A stretch of DNA of 60,972 bases from an uncultured Phycisphaerales bacterium. GTDB lineage: Bacteria > Planctomycetota > Phycisphaerae > Tepidisphaerales > Tepidisphaeraceae. The notes under the pieces were generated by a model, which made no database searches, had not been told where the DNA came from, and was given only the letters and a program-made list of their open reading frames with translations. Every line of letters begins with the position of its first letter. Position 1 is the first letter of the stretch. Below, piece by piece: positions 25,642-34,779 of the stretch. A program made the position numbers and the translations under genes. The stretch is taken from the NCBI GenBank assembly GCA_903871935.1, contig CAIQIQ010000103.1, positions 1 to 60,972 on the forward strand. Direction: 5' to 3'.

Positions 25642-26799
25642 GTGTTGAAACTTCGTTTTTTGGCAGGTCTGGCCGTGTGTGCACTAACGTGGTGCAACGC
25701 AGCGCATGCGCAGGATACTCCGAAGATCCGGTTGGATCCGGTCGTGCGGGGGTTGTCGCAACCGGTGTATCTCTGGCATGACGGCAAGCGGATGTTCGTT
25801 GTGGAGCAGGCCGGCCGGATCAAGCTGATCGCCGATGGCAGCGCGCAGGCGCAGCCATACCTGGACATCGTGAAGAACGTGAAGTCTGGTGGTGAATGCG
25901 GTCTGCTCTCAGTGGCGTTCTCCCCCAAGTTTCAGGAGAACGGACTGTTCTATGTGGATTACACTCGGCAACAGGGAAAGCTGCAGACAGTAATCGCGGA
26001 ATTTCACGCCGATCCTGGCGCTGCCACCGCTTCGGCGGACACAGAACGGGTCATCCTGACGATTGACCAGCCATTTGCCAACCACAATGGTGGGCACATC
26101 CTCTTCGGGTCTGATGGAATGCTCTATATCGGCATGGGTGACGGCGGAGCCGCTAACGATCCCTTCGGCAATGGCCAGAACCCCGGAGCGCTGCTTGGCA
26201 AGATCCTCCGCGTCGATGTGACACCACGTGAAAAGTACGCCGTGCCAAAAGACAATCCCTTCCTGGGTGACCCACGGTTCGCCAAGGAAGTCTGGGCCCT
26301 GGGCATGCGCAATCCCTGGCGCATGTGCTTCGATCCGCAGTCCGGCACAATGATCGTCGGTGATGTCGGTCAGGACTTGTGGGAAGAGGTCACGCTGGCG
26401 AAGGCGGGCACAAATGGCGGCTGGCGGGCACGTGAAGGAATGCACCCGAACCCAAATATCCCGCGCGAGGAGCCGATCTCGGCCGACACAGACCCGATTG
26501 TGGAGTATCAGCACCGCACCTACGCTCGAGCAGGAACAAACCAACCGGCCGTCGACAACTGCATTATCGGGGGATTTGTCTACCAGGGAAGCCTGTATCC
26601 ATCGCTATCGGGGTGGTATCTTTACGCCGACTACAGCAGCGGCCGGATCTGGGGCATGCTGCAGCGGCGCGGAAAACTGATCGCCAATGAACTGTTGCTG
26701 GAGCCGCGAATCCACCCGTCGAGTTTTGGCGAGGATGCAAACGGCGAAATGTATGTGGTTGATTACGGAGGCGCGATTTTGAAGATTGTCGCGGAATAA
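25642..26799 (+). CDS. Soluble glucose/sorbosone dehydrogenase-like protein
   Basis: A secreted quinoprotein-type beta-propeller of about 385 residues, of the family that oxidises aldoses with PQQ. The signal peptide (LKLRFLAGLAVCALTWCNAAHA) precedes the propeller. Family hallmarks are the catalytic-region His in FANHNGGHILFG, then DGMLYIGMGDGG, LLGKILRVDV and GMRNPWRMCFD. The C-terminal WYLYADYSSGRIWG strand closes the propeller. PQQ use is not certain, because many relatives lack it. GTG 25642 with TGAGGA upstream is preferred to GTG 25609, since a TAGAAT -10-like box at 25603-25608 would start the message after 25609. A TetR regulator follows directly. Confidence 0.83.
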   Translation: MLKLRFLAGLAVCALTWCNAAHAQDTPKIRLDPVVRGLSQPVYLWHDGKRMFVVEQAGRIKLIADGSAQAQPYLDIVKNVKSGGECGLLSVAFSPKFQENGLFYVDYTRQQGKLQTVIAEFHADPGAATASADTERVILTIDQPFANHNGGHILFGSDGMLYIGMGDGGAANDPFGNGQNPGALLGKILRVDVTPREKYAVPKDNPFLGDPRFAKEVWALGMRNPWRMCFDPQSGTMIVGDVGQDLWEEVTLAKAGTNGGWRAREGMHPNPNIPREEPISADTDPIVEYQHRTYARAGTNQPAVDNCIIGGFVYQGSLYPSLSGWYLYADYSSGRIWGMLQRRGKLIANELLLEPRIHPSSFGEDANGEMYVVDYGGAILKIVAE

Positions 26800-26839
26800 A
26801 GCGATAAACGCGCGCCGCACAAGTGAGGTAGAAAGCTCT

Positions 26840-27427
26840 ATGTCACGACTCAAAGGACCAGAACGTCGCGAGCAACTGCTCACGGTAGCTACGAAACTCT
26901 TCGCGGACCGAGGGTATGAGGCAACGACCACAGCGTCGATCGCCGAAGCCGCGGGCATCACCGAGCCTGTGCTCTACCGCCACTTCGACAACAAGAAGGA
27001 TCTCTACCTTGCTGTGCTGCGAAACTCCTCTGAGCTGCTGGCGCAGCGCTGGCGCGACGCCGCGAACCAGGCCGAGCAGGCCCCCGAACAGGTGCGGCAT
27101 CTGGCAACAACGATCTACGGTTCGTTGCCCGAGATCTCAAACCACCAGCGTGTCATCTATCTGTCAGTTACCTGCAACTCGGACCCCGATATCGCGGCTT
27201 TCCTCCACGAGCACGTCGATCGCCTGATCAATCAGGCGATGGCGATCGTTAAGCTCGGCCAACAGCAGGGGGTATTCCGTCAGGATATGGATCTGTATGC
27301 CATGAGCTGGGCCATCGTGAACATCTACACCGGGTTCTCGTTCACCCGACTGCACGTAAACCCCGCCCATATGGACCTGCGCGTGGTGGTCGAGGTGGTC
27401 CTTACGGGCCTGTACGCAAGAAACTAA
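26840..27427 (+). CDS. TetR-family transcriptional regulator
   Basis: A 195-residue repressor-type regulator. The N-terminal DNA-binding domain has the helix-turn-helix TASIAEAAGITEPVLYRHFDNKKDLYLAVL (residues about 29-58). The C-terminal ligand domain is all-helical with no known ligand. It starts 40 bp after the sugar-dehydrogenase-like gene and ends 42 bp before the AMMECR1 gene, all on one strand. Target genes and ligand are unknown. ATG 26840 gives the usual N-terminal arm before the HTH; the frame to 26786 overlaps the preceding gene. Confidence 0.88.
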   Translation: MSRLKGPERREQLLTVATKLFADRGYEATTTASIAEAAGITEPVLYRHFDNKKDLYLAVLRNSSELLAQRWRDAANQAEQAPEQVRHLATTIYGSLPEISNHQRVIYLSVTCNSDPDIAAFLHEHVDRLINQAMAIVKLGQQQGVFRQDMDLYAMSWAIVNIYTGFSFTRLHVNPAHMDLRVVVEVVLTGLYARN

Positions 27428-27469
27428 GCCAAGCCCGGAAGTTGCCTGGACATAGGGTGGCGCGCGACA

Positions 27470-28048
27470 ATGGCGGGTATGGACTTCACCGCATCTCAGC
27501 GCTCGCTTCTGCTCGATATCGCTCGACGGCAAATCCAACAGCACCTCGGAAGGCGTGCGCTGCCGGCCGTGGCGGAAGACGATCCCGTATTGATTCAACC
27601 GGCAAGCTGTTTCGTCACACTGCATGCTACGGGCGAGCGCCGCCTGCGCGGCTGCATCGGCCAGATCCGCGCCACTGGCCCGCTGTTGGAAAGCGTCAAG
27701 GAAATGGCGATGGCCGTGTTGGACGATCCTCGTTTCCGCGTGAATCCCGTGACCCTGGATGAATTGCCGGAACTGGAACTGGAGATCACAGTGCTCTCAC
27801 CACTGGAGCCGGCCGCCACTCCCCTGGATTTTGAGCCGCTGCAACATGGCATCTATCTCAACTGCCAGGGGGAAAGCGGGTGCTTCTTGCCGCAGGTAGC
27901 AAGGGAAACCGGATGGACGAAGGAGCAGCTTCTGTCCCGCTTGTGCACGGAGAAGATGGGGCTACCGGCCGACTCTTGGCAATCACCCGCCGCGCGGCTC
28001 TCCCGCTTTAACGCGATCATTATCGGCCCGGAGCCGTTCGTGCGGTAA
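27470..28048 (+). CDS. amrA: AMMECR1-domain protein
   Basis: A 192-residue protein of the AMMECR1 family, conserved from archaea to humans. The signature LRGCIG (in RRLRGCIGQIRA) is intact, and the C-terminal GCFLPQVARETGWTKEQLLSRLC segment matches the family. In many genomes it is encoded with a Memo-like protein and the radical SAM enzyme AmrS. Here an AmrS-like gene is in the same window but about 19 kb away, and no Memo-like gene is seen. The reaction is not established. The gene starts 42 bp after the TetR gene. Confidence 0.87.
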   Translation: MAGMDFTASQRSLLLDIARRQIQQHLGRRALPAVAEDDPVLIQPASCFVTLHATGERRLRGCIGQIRATGPLLESVKEMAMAVLDDPRFRVNPVTLDELPELELEITVLSPLEPAATPLDFEPLQHGIYLNCQGESGCFLPQVARETGWTKEQLLSRLCTEKMGLPADSWQSPAARLSRFNAIIIGPEPFVR

Positions 28049-28087
28049 CCGCCGGTATGAATGTCGTTCATGTTTAGTAGTCGCATC

Positions 28088-28116
28088 TTGATAATGGTCA
28101 TGCTTCACCATATGAT
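28088..28116 (+). promoter_or_regulatory. Promoter and operator of the RND efflux operon
   Basis: A near-consensus promoter: TTGATA (28088-28093), a 17-bp spacer and TATGAT (28111-28116). The spacer is filled by an 18-bp near-palindrome at 28094-28111 (ATGGTCA-TGCT-TCACCAT), the likely binding site of the TetR protein encoded at once downstream. The predicted start lies next to ATG 28125, so the first message is probably leaderless. Confidence 0.7.
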
Positions 28117-28124
28117 GCATCGTC

Positions 28125-28760
28125 ATGGACCAGCAAAGCCCGCCTTTGCGTGAAAGACTCAAGGCCGTTGCCGCCGAGGCGATGCTTGACGCCGCGGAAC
28201 GCTGCATGATTCGCGATGGCTACGAGCAGACAACGATGCAGCAGATCGCTGCCGATGCGGGTTGCGCCACCGGCACGTTCTACCTCCACTTCAAGAGCAA
28301 GGAGGAGATCCTGCGCGCGATCTTTGCCCGCAAGGGCGTGCCGATGCATGCGAAGGTGCGCGAGGCCTACGAGCGAGAGCAGAATCCGCTGCAGCGCATC
28401 CGGGCGGGCATGGAGGCGTTCCTTCGCGAGATCAACAAGGAAAAGGCATGCTTCAAACTCTTCATGGATGCCATACCCGTGCGGCATCGGCACTTCGGCC
28501 GGCTCTTGGATGCCCAGACGCTCAAAGACCACGACACACTGCACGATCTGGAACTTCAGGCACTGCGCCAGGCGCAGAAGCTCGGCCAAATCCGCGAAGA
28601 CCTGCCCGCCGAGATCATCCAGGAGTTCATGCAGGCGGTGTGCGTGAACCTCCTGGAACACCTGCTCAACACCGATGCTCAGATGAGCGTGGACCGGCAG
28701 GTCGAGATCTTCTGGGGGCTGATCGGCAACGGGATTGGGGCCAAGGAACAGACACGGTAG
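28125..28760 (+). CDS. TetR-family repressor of the efflux operon
   Basis: A 211-residue regulator, first gene of the tetR-tolC-adaptor-RND operon. The HTH is TTMQQIAADAGCATGTFYLHFKSKEEIL. The C-terminal half is helical and probably binds the exported toxic compound or a related inducer. It most likely represses its own operon through the palindrome in the promoter spacer just upstream. Three bases separate its stop from the outer-membrane gene. The ATG follows the -10 box by eight bases and has no ribosome site, consistent with leaderless translation. Confidence 0.9.
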   Translation: MDQQSPPLRERLKAVAAEAMLDAAERCMIRDGYEQTTMQQIAADAGCATGTFYLHFKSKEEILRAIFARKGVPMHAKVREAYEREQNPLQRIRAGMEAFLREINKEKACFKLFMDAIPVRHRHFGRLLDAQTLKDHDTLHDLELQALRQAQKLGQIREDLPAEIIQEFMQAVCVNLLEHLLNTDAQMSVDRQVEIFWGLIGNGIGAKEQTR

Positions 28761-28763
28761 ATC

Positions 28764-30254
28764 ATGAACAGAATGCTGGACCATCTTCATTGGCATGCAG
28801 CCGGCGTGATATTGGCGGCCGCCCTGGTATGCGTGCCCCTTACCGGCTGCAAGATCGATGACGTAAAGCGCGGCGACGAGATCGGCCGATTCAAGGGGTA
28901 TGTTTCGGAGCAGAAGAAGCAGCTTCAACCGAAGACGGTCGGCAAGCTCTCCATTGCCCAGTGCGAGCAGGTTGCTCTGGCCAACAGCCTGGATCTGCAA
29001 CTGCGGCAGATGGCACTGAAGATCTCGGATCAGAATGTGAACCTGGCCCTGACCGGAGCATTGCCGCACGCTAACCTCGGCTACACGGATACGAAGCGGA
29101 ACAACGACAATGCTCTTACACAGAACGGCAAGACTGTCGAGATAAACGGCCGGCACGAGGAGAATCTCTCGCTTCAGGCGACAGTTCCGATCCTCGATTG
29201 GGGGCTGACCTACTACTCCTACCAGATTGCCAAAGACCAGAAACGGCAGGATGTGCTGCTGCTTGCGCGCACGGTGCAGACACTGCAGCGCGATGTCCGC
29301 ACGGCGTACGTCAGGCATGCCGGGGCGCTGCGGCAGGAGCGGAGCCTCAAGGCCGCTCTCATGGCGGGGCAGGAGGTGCTGCGAGTAGCTCGCAGCCTTG
29401 AAGCCGCCGGCGAGACGGTCCACGCCGACACGGCCCTGGTGCAGGCCACCGTCGCCCAGGCGGAGTTGGATCTGGCCCTCGTGCAGAGAGTGATTCAGGA
29501 TACTCAGATCCAGCTTGCCCAACTCATGTCGCTGCCGCCAGGAATGCAGATCGACATCTACGATGACCTGCCCGAGCTGCCGCCGTTGCCGACAGCCGAC
29601 GATGTAACAAAGTATGAGGACCGGGCACTGGTTGTCCGACCGGAGCTGGCGGCGCAGGATCTGCAGCGGCATGTTTCGGCGTATCAGGTGCGACAACAGG
29701 CGACGGCCTTCTTCCCCCGCCTGGATGGCATCGGCGGGTTCAACTGGTCCAATAACTCGCAGCTCACAAACTCGAGCTGGTTCTTCGGTGGCGTGCAGAT
29801 CAGCCATGGCCTGCTCAATGGCGGGTCGGACATCGTACGCTACTCGATTGCGAAGAAGAACCGCGAGATCGAGGAAGCTCGCTCTCTGCTGCTGTCACTG
29901 GGGGTTGTCTATGACGTGGACATGCGGGCTCTGAACGTGAAGGAAATGTTCTCAGTGATGCGGGCGGCCGAGTCATTGGAGGATGCCCGAAAGGCCGCGC
30001 TCCAACGGGTGATCAGCCTCTACATGCAGGGGTTGGAGGACCAGGCCGGCGCTGCCCGCGCCTTGGCCGATCTGACCATCCAGTCCACCGCGCTGGATCG
30101 CGCCCAGACGGCGTACCTGATCGCCTGGCACGAACTGGAGTTTGCCGCGCTTCCCGAGGCATCGCGGTTCGATCTGACCGCCACTACCCGTCCGGCAACA
30201 CAGCCGGCATTCCCCGGAGCAGAACTGCTGGCGCCCTACATGAATGGAAAGTGA
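28764..30254 (+). CDS. TolC-family outer-membrane efflux lipoprotein
   Basis: A 496-residue outer-membrane channel subunit of a tripartite exporter. The N-terminus carries a lipoprotein signal ending in VPLTGC (lipobox Cys near 29). Two outer-membrane-efflux domains follow, rich in long helices with Ala/Gln heptads (NSLDLQLRQMALKISDQNVN and VHADTALVQATVAQAELDLALVQRV). The C-terminal tail TATTRPATQPAFPGAE is low-complexity. It is translationally coupled to the TetR gene before it, and ten bases separate it from the adaptor gene. Confidence 0.87.
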   Translation: MNRMLDHLHWHAAGVILAAALVCVPLTGCKIDDVKRGDEIGRFKGYVSEQKKQLQPKTVGKLSIAQCEQVALANSLDLQLRQMALKISDQNVNLALTGALPHANLGYTDTKRNNDNALTQNGKTVEINGRHEENLSLQATVPILDWGLTYYSYQIAKDQKRQDVLLLARTVQTLQRDVRTAYVRHAGALRQERSLKAALMAGQEVLRVARSLEAAGETVHADTALVQATVAQAELDLALVQRVIQDTQIQLAQLMSLPPGMQIDIYDDLPELPPLPTADDVTKYEDRALVVRPELAAQDLQRHVSAYQVRQQATAFFPRLDGIGGFNWSNNSQLTNSSWFFGGVQISHGLLNGGSDIVRYSIAKKNREIEEARSLLLSLGVVYDVDMRALNVKEMFSVMRAAESLEDARKAALQRVISLYMQGLEDQAGAARALADLTIQSTALDRAQTAYLIAWHELEFAALPEASRFDLTATTRPATQPAFPGAELLAPYMNGK

Positions 30255-30263
30255 GCTTTTGCC

Positions 30264-31538
30264 ATGACACGAATTGCCGCAACAACACTGTCTCTGGCAG
30301 TCCTGTCCTCCCTGCCGGTCTGCCTGGCCGCCGATGGCGCCGATGTACAGCCTTCGACCAGCCCCACTGCGCGACAGGATGTCTCGCTGCTGAGCGTGCA
30401 CGGACTCTATGCCACATCCATCGTGGCAACCGGGCGCGTGCAGTCGCTGGTCAGCGCCCGCATCGGCCCGCGCGTCTCGGGACGGCTCTTTGCCCTGGGA
30501 ACGTCCGCCAATGGCCAGCCACTCGACGCTGGCGTACCGGTGAAGGCCGGCCAGGTGCTCTTTGAACTGGACAAAACGACGTTTCAGAATCACCTGATTC
30601 TCTCTACAGCGCAGCTTGAATCGGCCAAGGCGGCACTGCATCAGGTATCAGCGCCGGCACGCCAGGAGCGGATCGACCAGATCAAACAGGAGTTGGCGCA
30701 GCTTGAGGTGCAGCTTGCTGACAAGGTGCGCGAGCGCGACCGGTATAAGAAGCTGGTCGAGGTGGAGAAGACCCTTCCTCCGCGCCGACTGGAGGAAAGC
30801 GAAGTATCCGTGTCCACACTGACGGCTCAGAAGCTGTCCGCCCAGGCACGCCTGACCGAAGCCCAATCCGGTGGAGCGCCTGCCGATGTCATTGTCGCCC
30901 AGGCGCGTGTAAAAGAAGCGGAAGCGGCCGTAGAGGTTGCCGCCACCGATCTTCGCGATGCGACCGTAACCGCTCCGTTCGACGGAGTAGTCACTCAGCG
31001 TTTCAAGAGCATCGGTGATTACATCGTGAACATGCCCCCCACCGATGTGCTGGAGGTCATCAGCCTGCAGAAACTGGAAGCGGAGATCGCCGTGCCCGAG
31101 TCGTATCTGCCGGCCGTGCAGTCCAACGCGCTGCAGCTCACGCTTCGCAGTCCTCTGCTCAAGCAAGCCCTGAAGTTGCCCATCACACGCGTGGTCGAGC
31201 AAGTTGATCCAATGAAAGGAACATTCAACGTTCGCGTCGCCATTCCGGCCGACAAGCGCCAGGGCCTGATACCCGGCGCATTCGTAACGGCTGATCTGCC
31301 CCTGGTGGAGAACTCTGGCGGTGTCGTCGCTCCGGCTCGCGCCATCGTCTATGGCACGGGAAAGCCATGGGTGATGGTGGCACGCGATGGGAAAATGGCG
31401 CGACAGGAGGTCGAACTCGGCGACAAGCTATCCGAGGGCATCGTGGTAACCGCCGGCTTGAGGGATGGCGACAAGATCGTCATGGGTCCGGCCGATCAGC
31501 TTGTTGATGGCAAAGAACTGCCGGCGTACCTGAAGTAG
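30264..31538 (+). CDS. RND periplasmic adaptor (membrane-fusion protein)
   Basis: A 424-residue periplasmic adaptor linking the RND pump to the TolC channel. The signal peptide is TTLSLAVLSSLPVCLA. The barrel-sandwich half-motif VPVKAGQVLFELDKT is followed by a long coiled-coil hairpin (about 110-230). The second lipoyl half-motif is LRDATVTAPFDGVVTQRFKSIGDYI, and the beta-barrel and membrane-proximal domains end it. The order and spacing match the HlyD/AcrA class. It lies between its outer-membrane and pump partners. Confidence 0.9.
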   Translation: MTRIAATTLSLAVLSSLPVCLAADGADVQPSTSPTARQDVSLLSVHGLYATSIVATGRVQSLVSARIGPRVSGRLFALGTSANGQPLDAGVPVKAGQVLFELDKTTFQNHLILSTAQLESAKAALHQVSAPARQERIDQIKQELAQLEVQLADKVRERDRYKKLVEVEKTLPPRRLEESEVSVSTLTAQKLSAQARLTEAQSGGAPADVIVAQARVKEAEAAVEVAATDLRDATVTAPFDGVVTQRFKSIGDYIVNMPPTDVLEVISLQKLEAEIAVPESYLPAVQSNALQLTLRSPLLKQALKLPITRVVEQVDPMKGTFNVRVAIPADKRQGLIPGAFVTADLPLVENSGGVVAPARAIVYGTGKPWVMVARDGKMARQEVELGDKLSEGIVVTAGLRDGDKIVMGPADQLVDGKELPAYLK

Positions 31539-31548
31539 GAATCCAGCC

Positions 31549-34500
31549 ATGTTTATTTCATCCCTTGCCATCCGTCGCCCTGTGCTGACTGCGATGTTCA
31601 TCGCAGCGCTGATCGTCTTTGGGTGGGTGGCCCTGCGCAGCCTGTCGCTCGACCTGTTTCCCAAGGTCGATTTCCCCATCGTAACCATCAAGACCGTGCT
31701 CATCGGGGCCGACCCCGAGACCATTGAGACGCGTGTCACCGACCCGCTGGAACAGTCCGTCAACACACTCTCCAGCATCAAGAAGCTGCAGAGCACCAGC
31801 ATGGAAGGCATGTCGGTGGTCATCGTCGAGTTCGAACTTGAGAAGAACATCGACGTGGCGTATCAGGAGGTGCAGCAGAAGATTAGCGCCATCCGCGCGG
31901 AATTGCCACAGGATGTGAAGGACCCGATCATCGAGAAGGTCGATCCCGACGCCTCGCCCATCCTGCAGCTTGTCGTTTCCGGTAACCAAGGCCCCAAAGA
32001 GCTGTACCATATCGCCGATACCGAGATCAAAGAGCGCCTGCAGCGCATCCGCGATGTGGGATCGATCACGATCAAAGGTGGGCGCGAGCGCAAGTTCTGG
32101 CTCTGGCTGGATCCGGACCGTCTCCACGCCGCCAATCTCAGCGTACAAGACATCCGCACCGCCCTGACGAACCAGCACGTCGAGATGCCTGGCGGGCGCA
32201 TTGAGCAGACCGATAAAGAGTACGTCACCAGAGTAAAGGCCGAGTTCACCAGCGCCACCGACCTCGACCAGCTTGTCGTCGCCCGCAAAGGCAGTTCCGT
32301 CATTCGCCTGCAGGATGTCGGCCATACTGAGGATGGCTTGGAGGAGGAGCGCTCCTTTTCACAGCTCGATGACATGCCCTGCCTGACCCTGGAAATCCAG
32401 CGGCAGAGCGGAAAGAACACCGTCCAGGTGGCGGCCGACTGCAAAGCCGAGATCGCCAAACTGCAGGAAGAGTTCAAGCCGCGAGGGATCAACCTGCAGA
32501 TTGCGGTCGACATGTCCACCTACATCAAGCAGTCGGTCGATCAGGTGTTCCACCACCTGGTCGTCGGCGGTCTGCTGGCGGTCTTCACCGTGATGATCTT
32601 CCTGCTGAACTTCCGCTCCACCTTCATCAGCGCCATGGTTCTGCCGACCTCGATCATGGCGACGTTCATGATGATGGCATCCGCAGGCTACTCGCTGAAC
32701 TTCATGACGCTGATGGCCCTGACGCTGGCGATCGGCCTGCTGATCGACGATGCCATCGTGGTGCAGGAGAACATCATGCGCCACGTGCAGGCCGGCAAAC
32801 CTGCCAGTTTCGCGGCCGAATTCGCGACCAAGGAGATCGGCCTGGCCGTGCTTGCCACGACGCTCTCGGTCGTCGCCGTGTTCGTCCCCACCGCCTATAC
32901 CAAAGGCATCGTCGGCCGGTTCTTCGCGCCCTTTGGCATGACCATCGCCTTTTCCGTGCTGATCTCGATGGTGGTCTCCTTCACCCTCGACCCGATGCTT
33001 TCCTCGCGCATGCTCAGAAAGAAGCCCAAAGAGCGCGGACTCTTCCGTATCCTGGAGGAATCATTCCTGGCCATGGAGCATGTGTACGAGAGGATGCTGG
33101 GCGTCTGCCTGCGCCATCGTGCAATCGTGGTCATCGTCGCCATCATCGCATTCATCGCCAGCATGGGCTTGGGCAGCTTCGCCAAGAGCGAATTCCTCCC
33201 GCAGGAAGATCGATCGGAGTTCAACGTGGTGATGCGCGCCCCGCTGGGATCTTCGCTGAAGCAGGCCCGGCAGGTCATGGATGATATCAAGGCGACCATC
33301 CGCAGCGTGCCTGAGGTGAAGTACACCCTGGCAACCGTTGGCGGCGACAAAGCCAATGAAGGTTCAATCTACGTTCGTCTCCACGAGAAGGCGCAGCGCC
33401 TGAAGGCGGGGCAAAGATCGCAACGTCAGGTGATGGATCTGCTCCGCGGCACGCTGGCCGAAGTGGGCAAGCGCAATAGCACCGTCATCGGCGTACAACT
33501 CTTTGATGCCGTGGCATCCAGTGCCGGCATGAAGTCGGCGCAGGTGCAGTTTGAACTGCTGGGAACCGATCTGACTACGTTGGACAGCATCTCCAAGCAA
33601 CTCCTGGCGAAGATGCGCGAAGCCGGGGGCTATAAGGACCTGGATACCACTTACCAGCCGGGCAAGCCGGAGGTGTCGATCTACGTAAACCGTGAGCGGG
33701 CGGCCGATCTGGGCGTCTCGCCGCTGGATATCGCCGACACCGTTCGCGCTGGCATTGGCGGGGTCGATATCGGCAAGTTCCGCGCTGGCAAAGACCGCTA
33801 CGATATCTCCGTCCGCTTGCTCGAATCCGGCCGCAATACGCCGGAGAAGATCCTCGATCTCACCGTGCCCAGCACCCGAGGCACACCGATTCCGTTGCGA
33901 TCCGTCGCCAGCGTAGCCCCCACCAGCCTGCCGGTCGAGATCAACCGCTACAACCGCCAGCGGCAGATCACCGTGTTGGCAAACCCGGAAGTGAAAAAGC
34001 CGCTGGGCGATGCTGTGGCCGAGATCGATAGCTTCTTCAAAGGCACGGCCCAGAAGCCGGCGCAGATTGTGTTGCCCGCAGGCTATCACACCGCCTGGTC
34101 GGGCCAGGCCGAGATGATGGGCGAATCCTTCGCGAATCTCGGTTTCACCATGCTTCTGTCGGTCGTAGTGATTTACATGGTGCTGGCGGTGCAGTTCGAG
34201 TCCGTGGTGCATCCGTTCACCATCATGCTGTCACTGCCGCTGGCGTTCGTCGGCGCCATGATCCTGCTGGTCACCTTCGGGCAGACGATCAACATCATGA
34301 CGTTCATGAGCTTCGTCTTCCTGCTGGGCCTGGTGACCAAGAACGCCATCCTTCTGATCGACTACGCCAACACCCTGCGCCATCGGGATGGCATGGAGCG
34401 CGATGAGGCGATGCGCAAGGCAGGCCCGGTGCGTTTGCGCCCGATCCTGATGACCACCTTCGCCATGATCTTCGGCATGCTCCCGTCGGCCCTGGGTTCG

Positions 34501-34728
34501 GGCGAAGGCTCCGAAAGCCAGCGGCCAATGGCCATCGCCATCATCGGCGGCCTGATCAGCTCAACGTTCCTGACTTTGGTGATCGTGCCGGTCGTCTACT
34601 CCCTGATCGACCCGCTTTCCGAGTGGACCAACCGCGTCATCCTGCGTAACGAGAAGATTGCCCGCGATCTTGCCAAAGCCGAGCACATTGAGGTCGCCCC
34701 GGAAATCCCTGAACCCGTCGACGCCTGA
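31549..34728 (+). CDS. RND efflux pump, AcrB/HAE1 type
   Basis: A 1059-residue inner-membrane proton-driven exporter. It has the usual twelve transmembrane helices, with large periplasmic loops after helices 1 and 7. The N-terminus [14 protein letters not shown] and [14 protein letters not shown] matches the HAE/HME group. The charged helix-4 region [24 protein letters not shown] keeps the two Asp of the proton relay. The C-terminal [18 protein letters not shown] and [18 protein letters not shown] are standard motifs. Hydrophobic drug export is more likely than metal export from this pattern, but the substrate is not readable. Confidence 0.92.
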   Translation: MFISSLAIRRPVLTAMFIAALIVFGWVALRSLSLDLFPKVDFPIVTIKTVLIGADPETIETRVTDPLEQSVNTLSSIKKLQSTSMEGMSVVIVEFELEKNIDVAYQEVQQKISAIRAELPQDVKDPIIEKVDPDASPILQLVVSGNQGPKELYHIADTEIKERLQRIRDVGSITIKGGRERKFWLWLDPDRLHAANLSVQDIRTALTNQHVEMPGGRIEQTDKEYVTRVKAEFTSATDLDQLVVARKGSSVIRLQDVGHTEDGLEEERSFSQLDDMPCLTLEIQRQSGKNTVQVAADCKAEIAKLQEEFKPRGINLQIAVDMSTYIKQSVDQVFHHLVVGGLLAVFTVMIFLLNFRSTFISAMVLPTSIMATFMMMASAGYSLNFMTLMALTLAIGLLIDDAIVVQENIMRHVQAGKPASFAAEFATKEIGLAVLATTLSVVAVFVPTAYTKGIVGRFFAPFGMTIAFSVLISMVVSFTLDPMLSSRMLRKKPKERGLFRILEESFLAMEHVYERMLGVCLRHRAIVVIVAIIAFIASMGLGSFAKSEFLPQEDRSEFNVVMRAPLGSSLKQARQVMDDIKATIRSVPEVKYTLATVGGDKANEGSIYVRLHEKAQRLKAGQRSQRQVMDLLRGTLAEVGKRNSTVIGVQLFDAVASSAGMKSAQVQFELLGTDLTTLDSISKQLLAKMREAGGYKDLDTTYQPGKPEVSIYVNRERAADLGVSPLDIADTVRAGIGGVDIGKFRAGKDRYDISVRLLESGRNTPEKILDLTVPSTRGTPIPLRSVASVAPTSLPVEINRYNRQRQITVLANPEVKKPLGDAVAEIDSFFKGTAQKPAQIVLPAGYHTAWSGQAEMMGESFANLGFTMLLSVVVIYMVLAVQFESVVHPFTIMLSLPLAFVGAMILLVTFGQTINIMTFMSFVFLLGLVTKNAILLIDYANTLRHRDGMERDEAMRKAGPVRLRPILMTTFAMIFGMLPSALGSGEGSESQRPMAIAIIGGLISSTFLTLVIVPVVYSLIDPLSEWTNRVILRNEKIARDLAKAEHIEVAPEIPEPVDA

Positions 34729-34741
34729 CCCGGTGCCGGGA

Positions 34742-34770
34742 TTGGTCATTGCTTTGCCACAACCTAGAAT
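34742..34770 (+). promoter_or_regulatory. Predicted promoter of mqnC
   Basis: TTGGTC (34742-34747), a 17-bp spacer and TAGAAT (34765-34770). Only nine bases separate the -10 box from ATG 34780, and no Shine-Dalgarno sequence exists, which suggests a leaderless message. Confidence 0.5.
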
Positions 34771-34779
34771 TGTTCGCTT

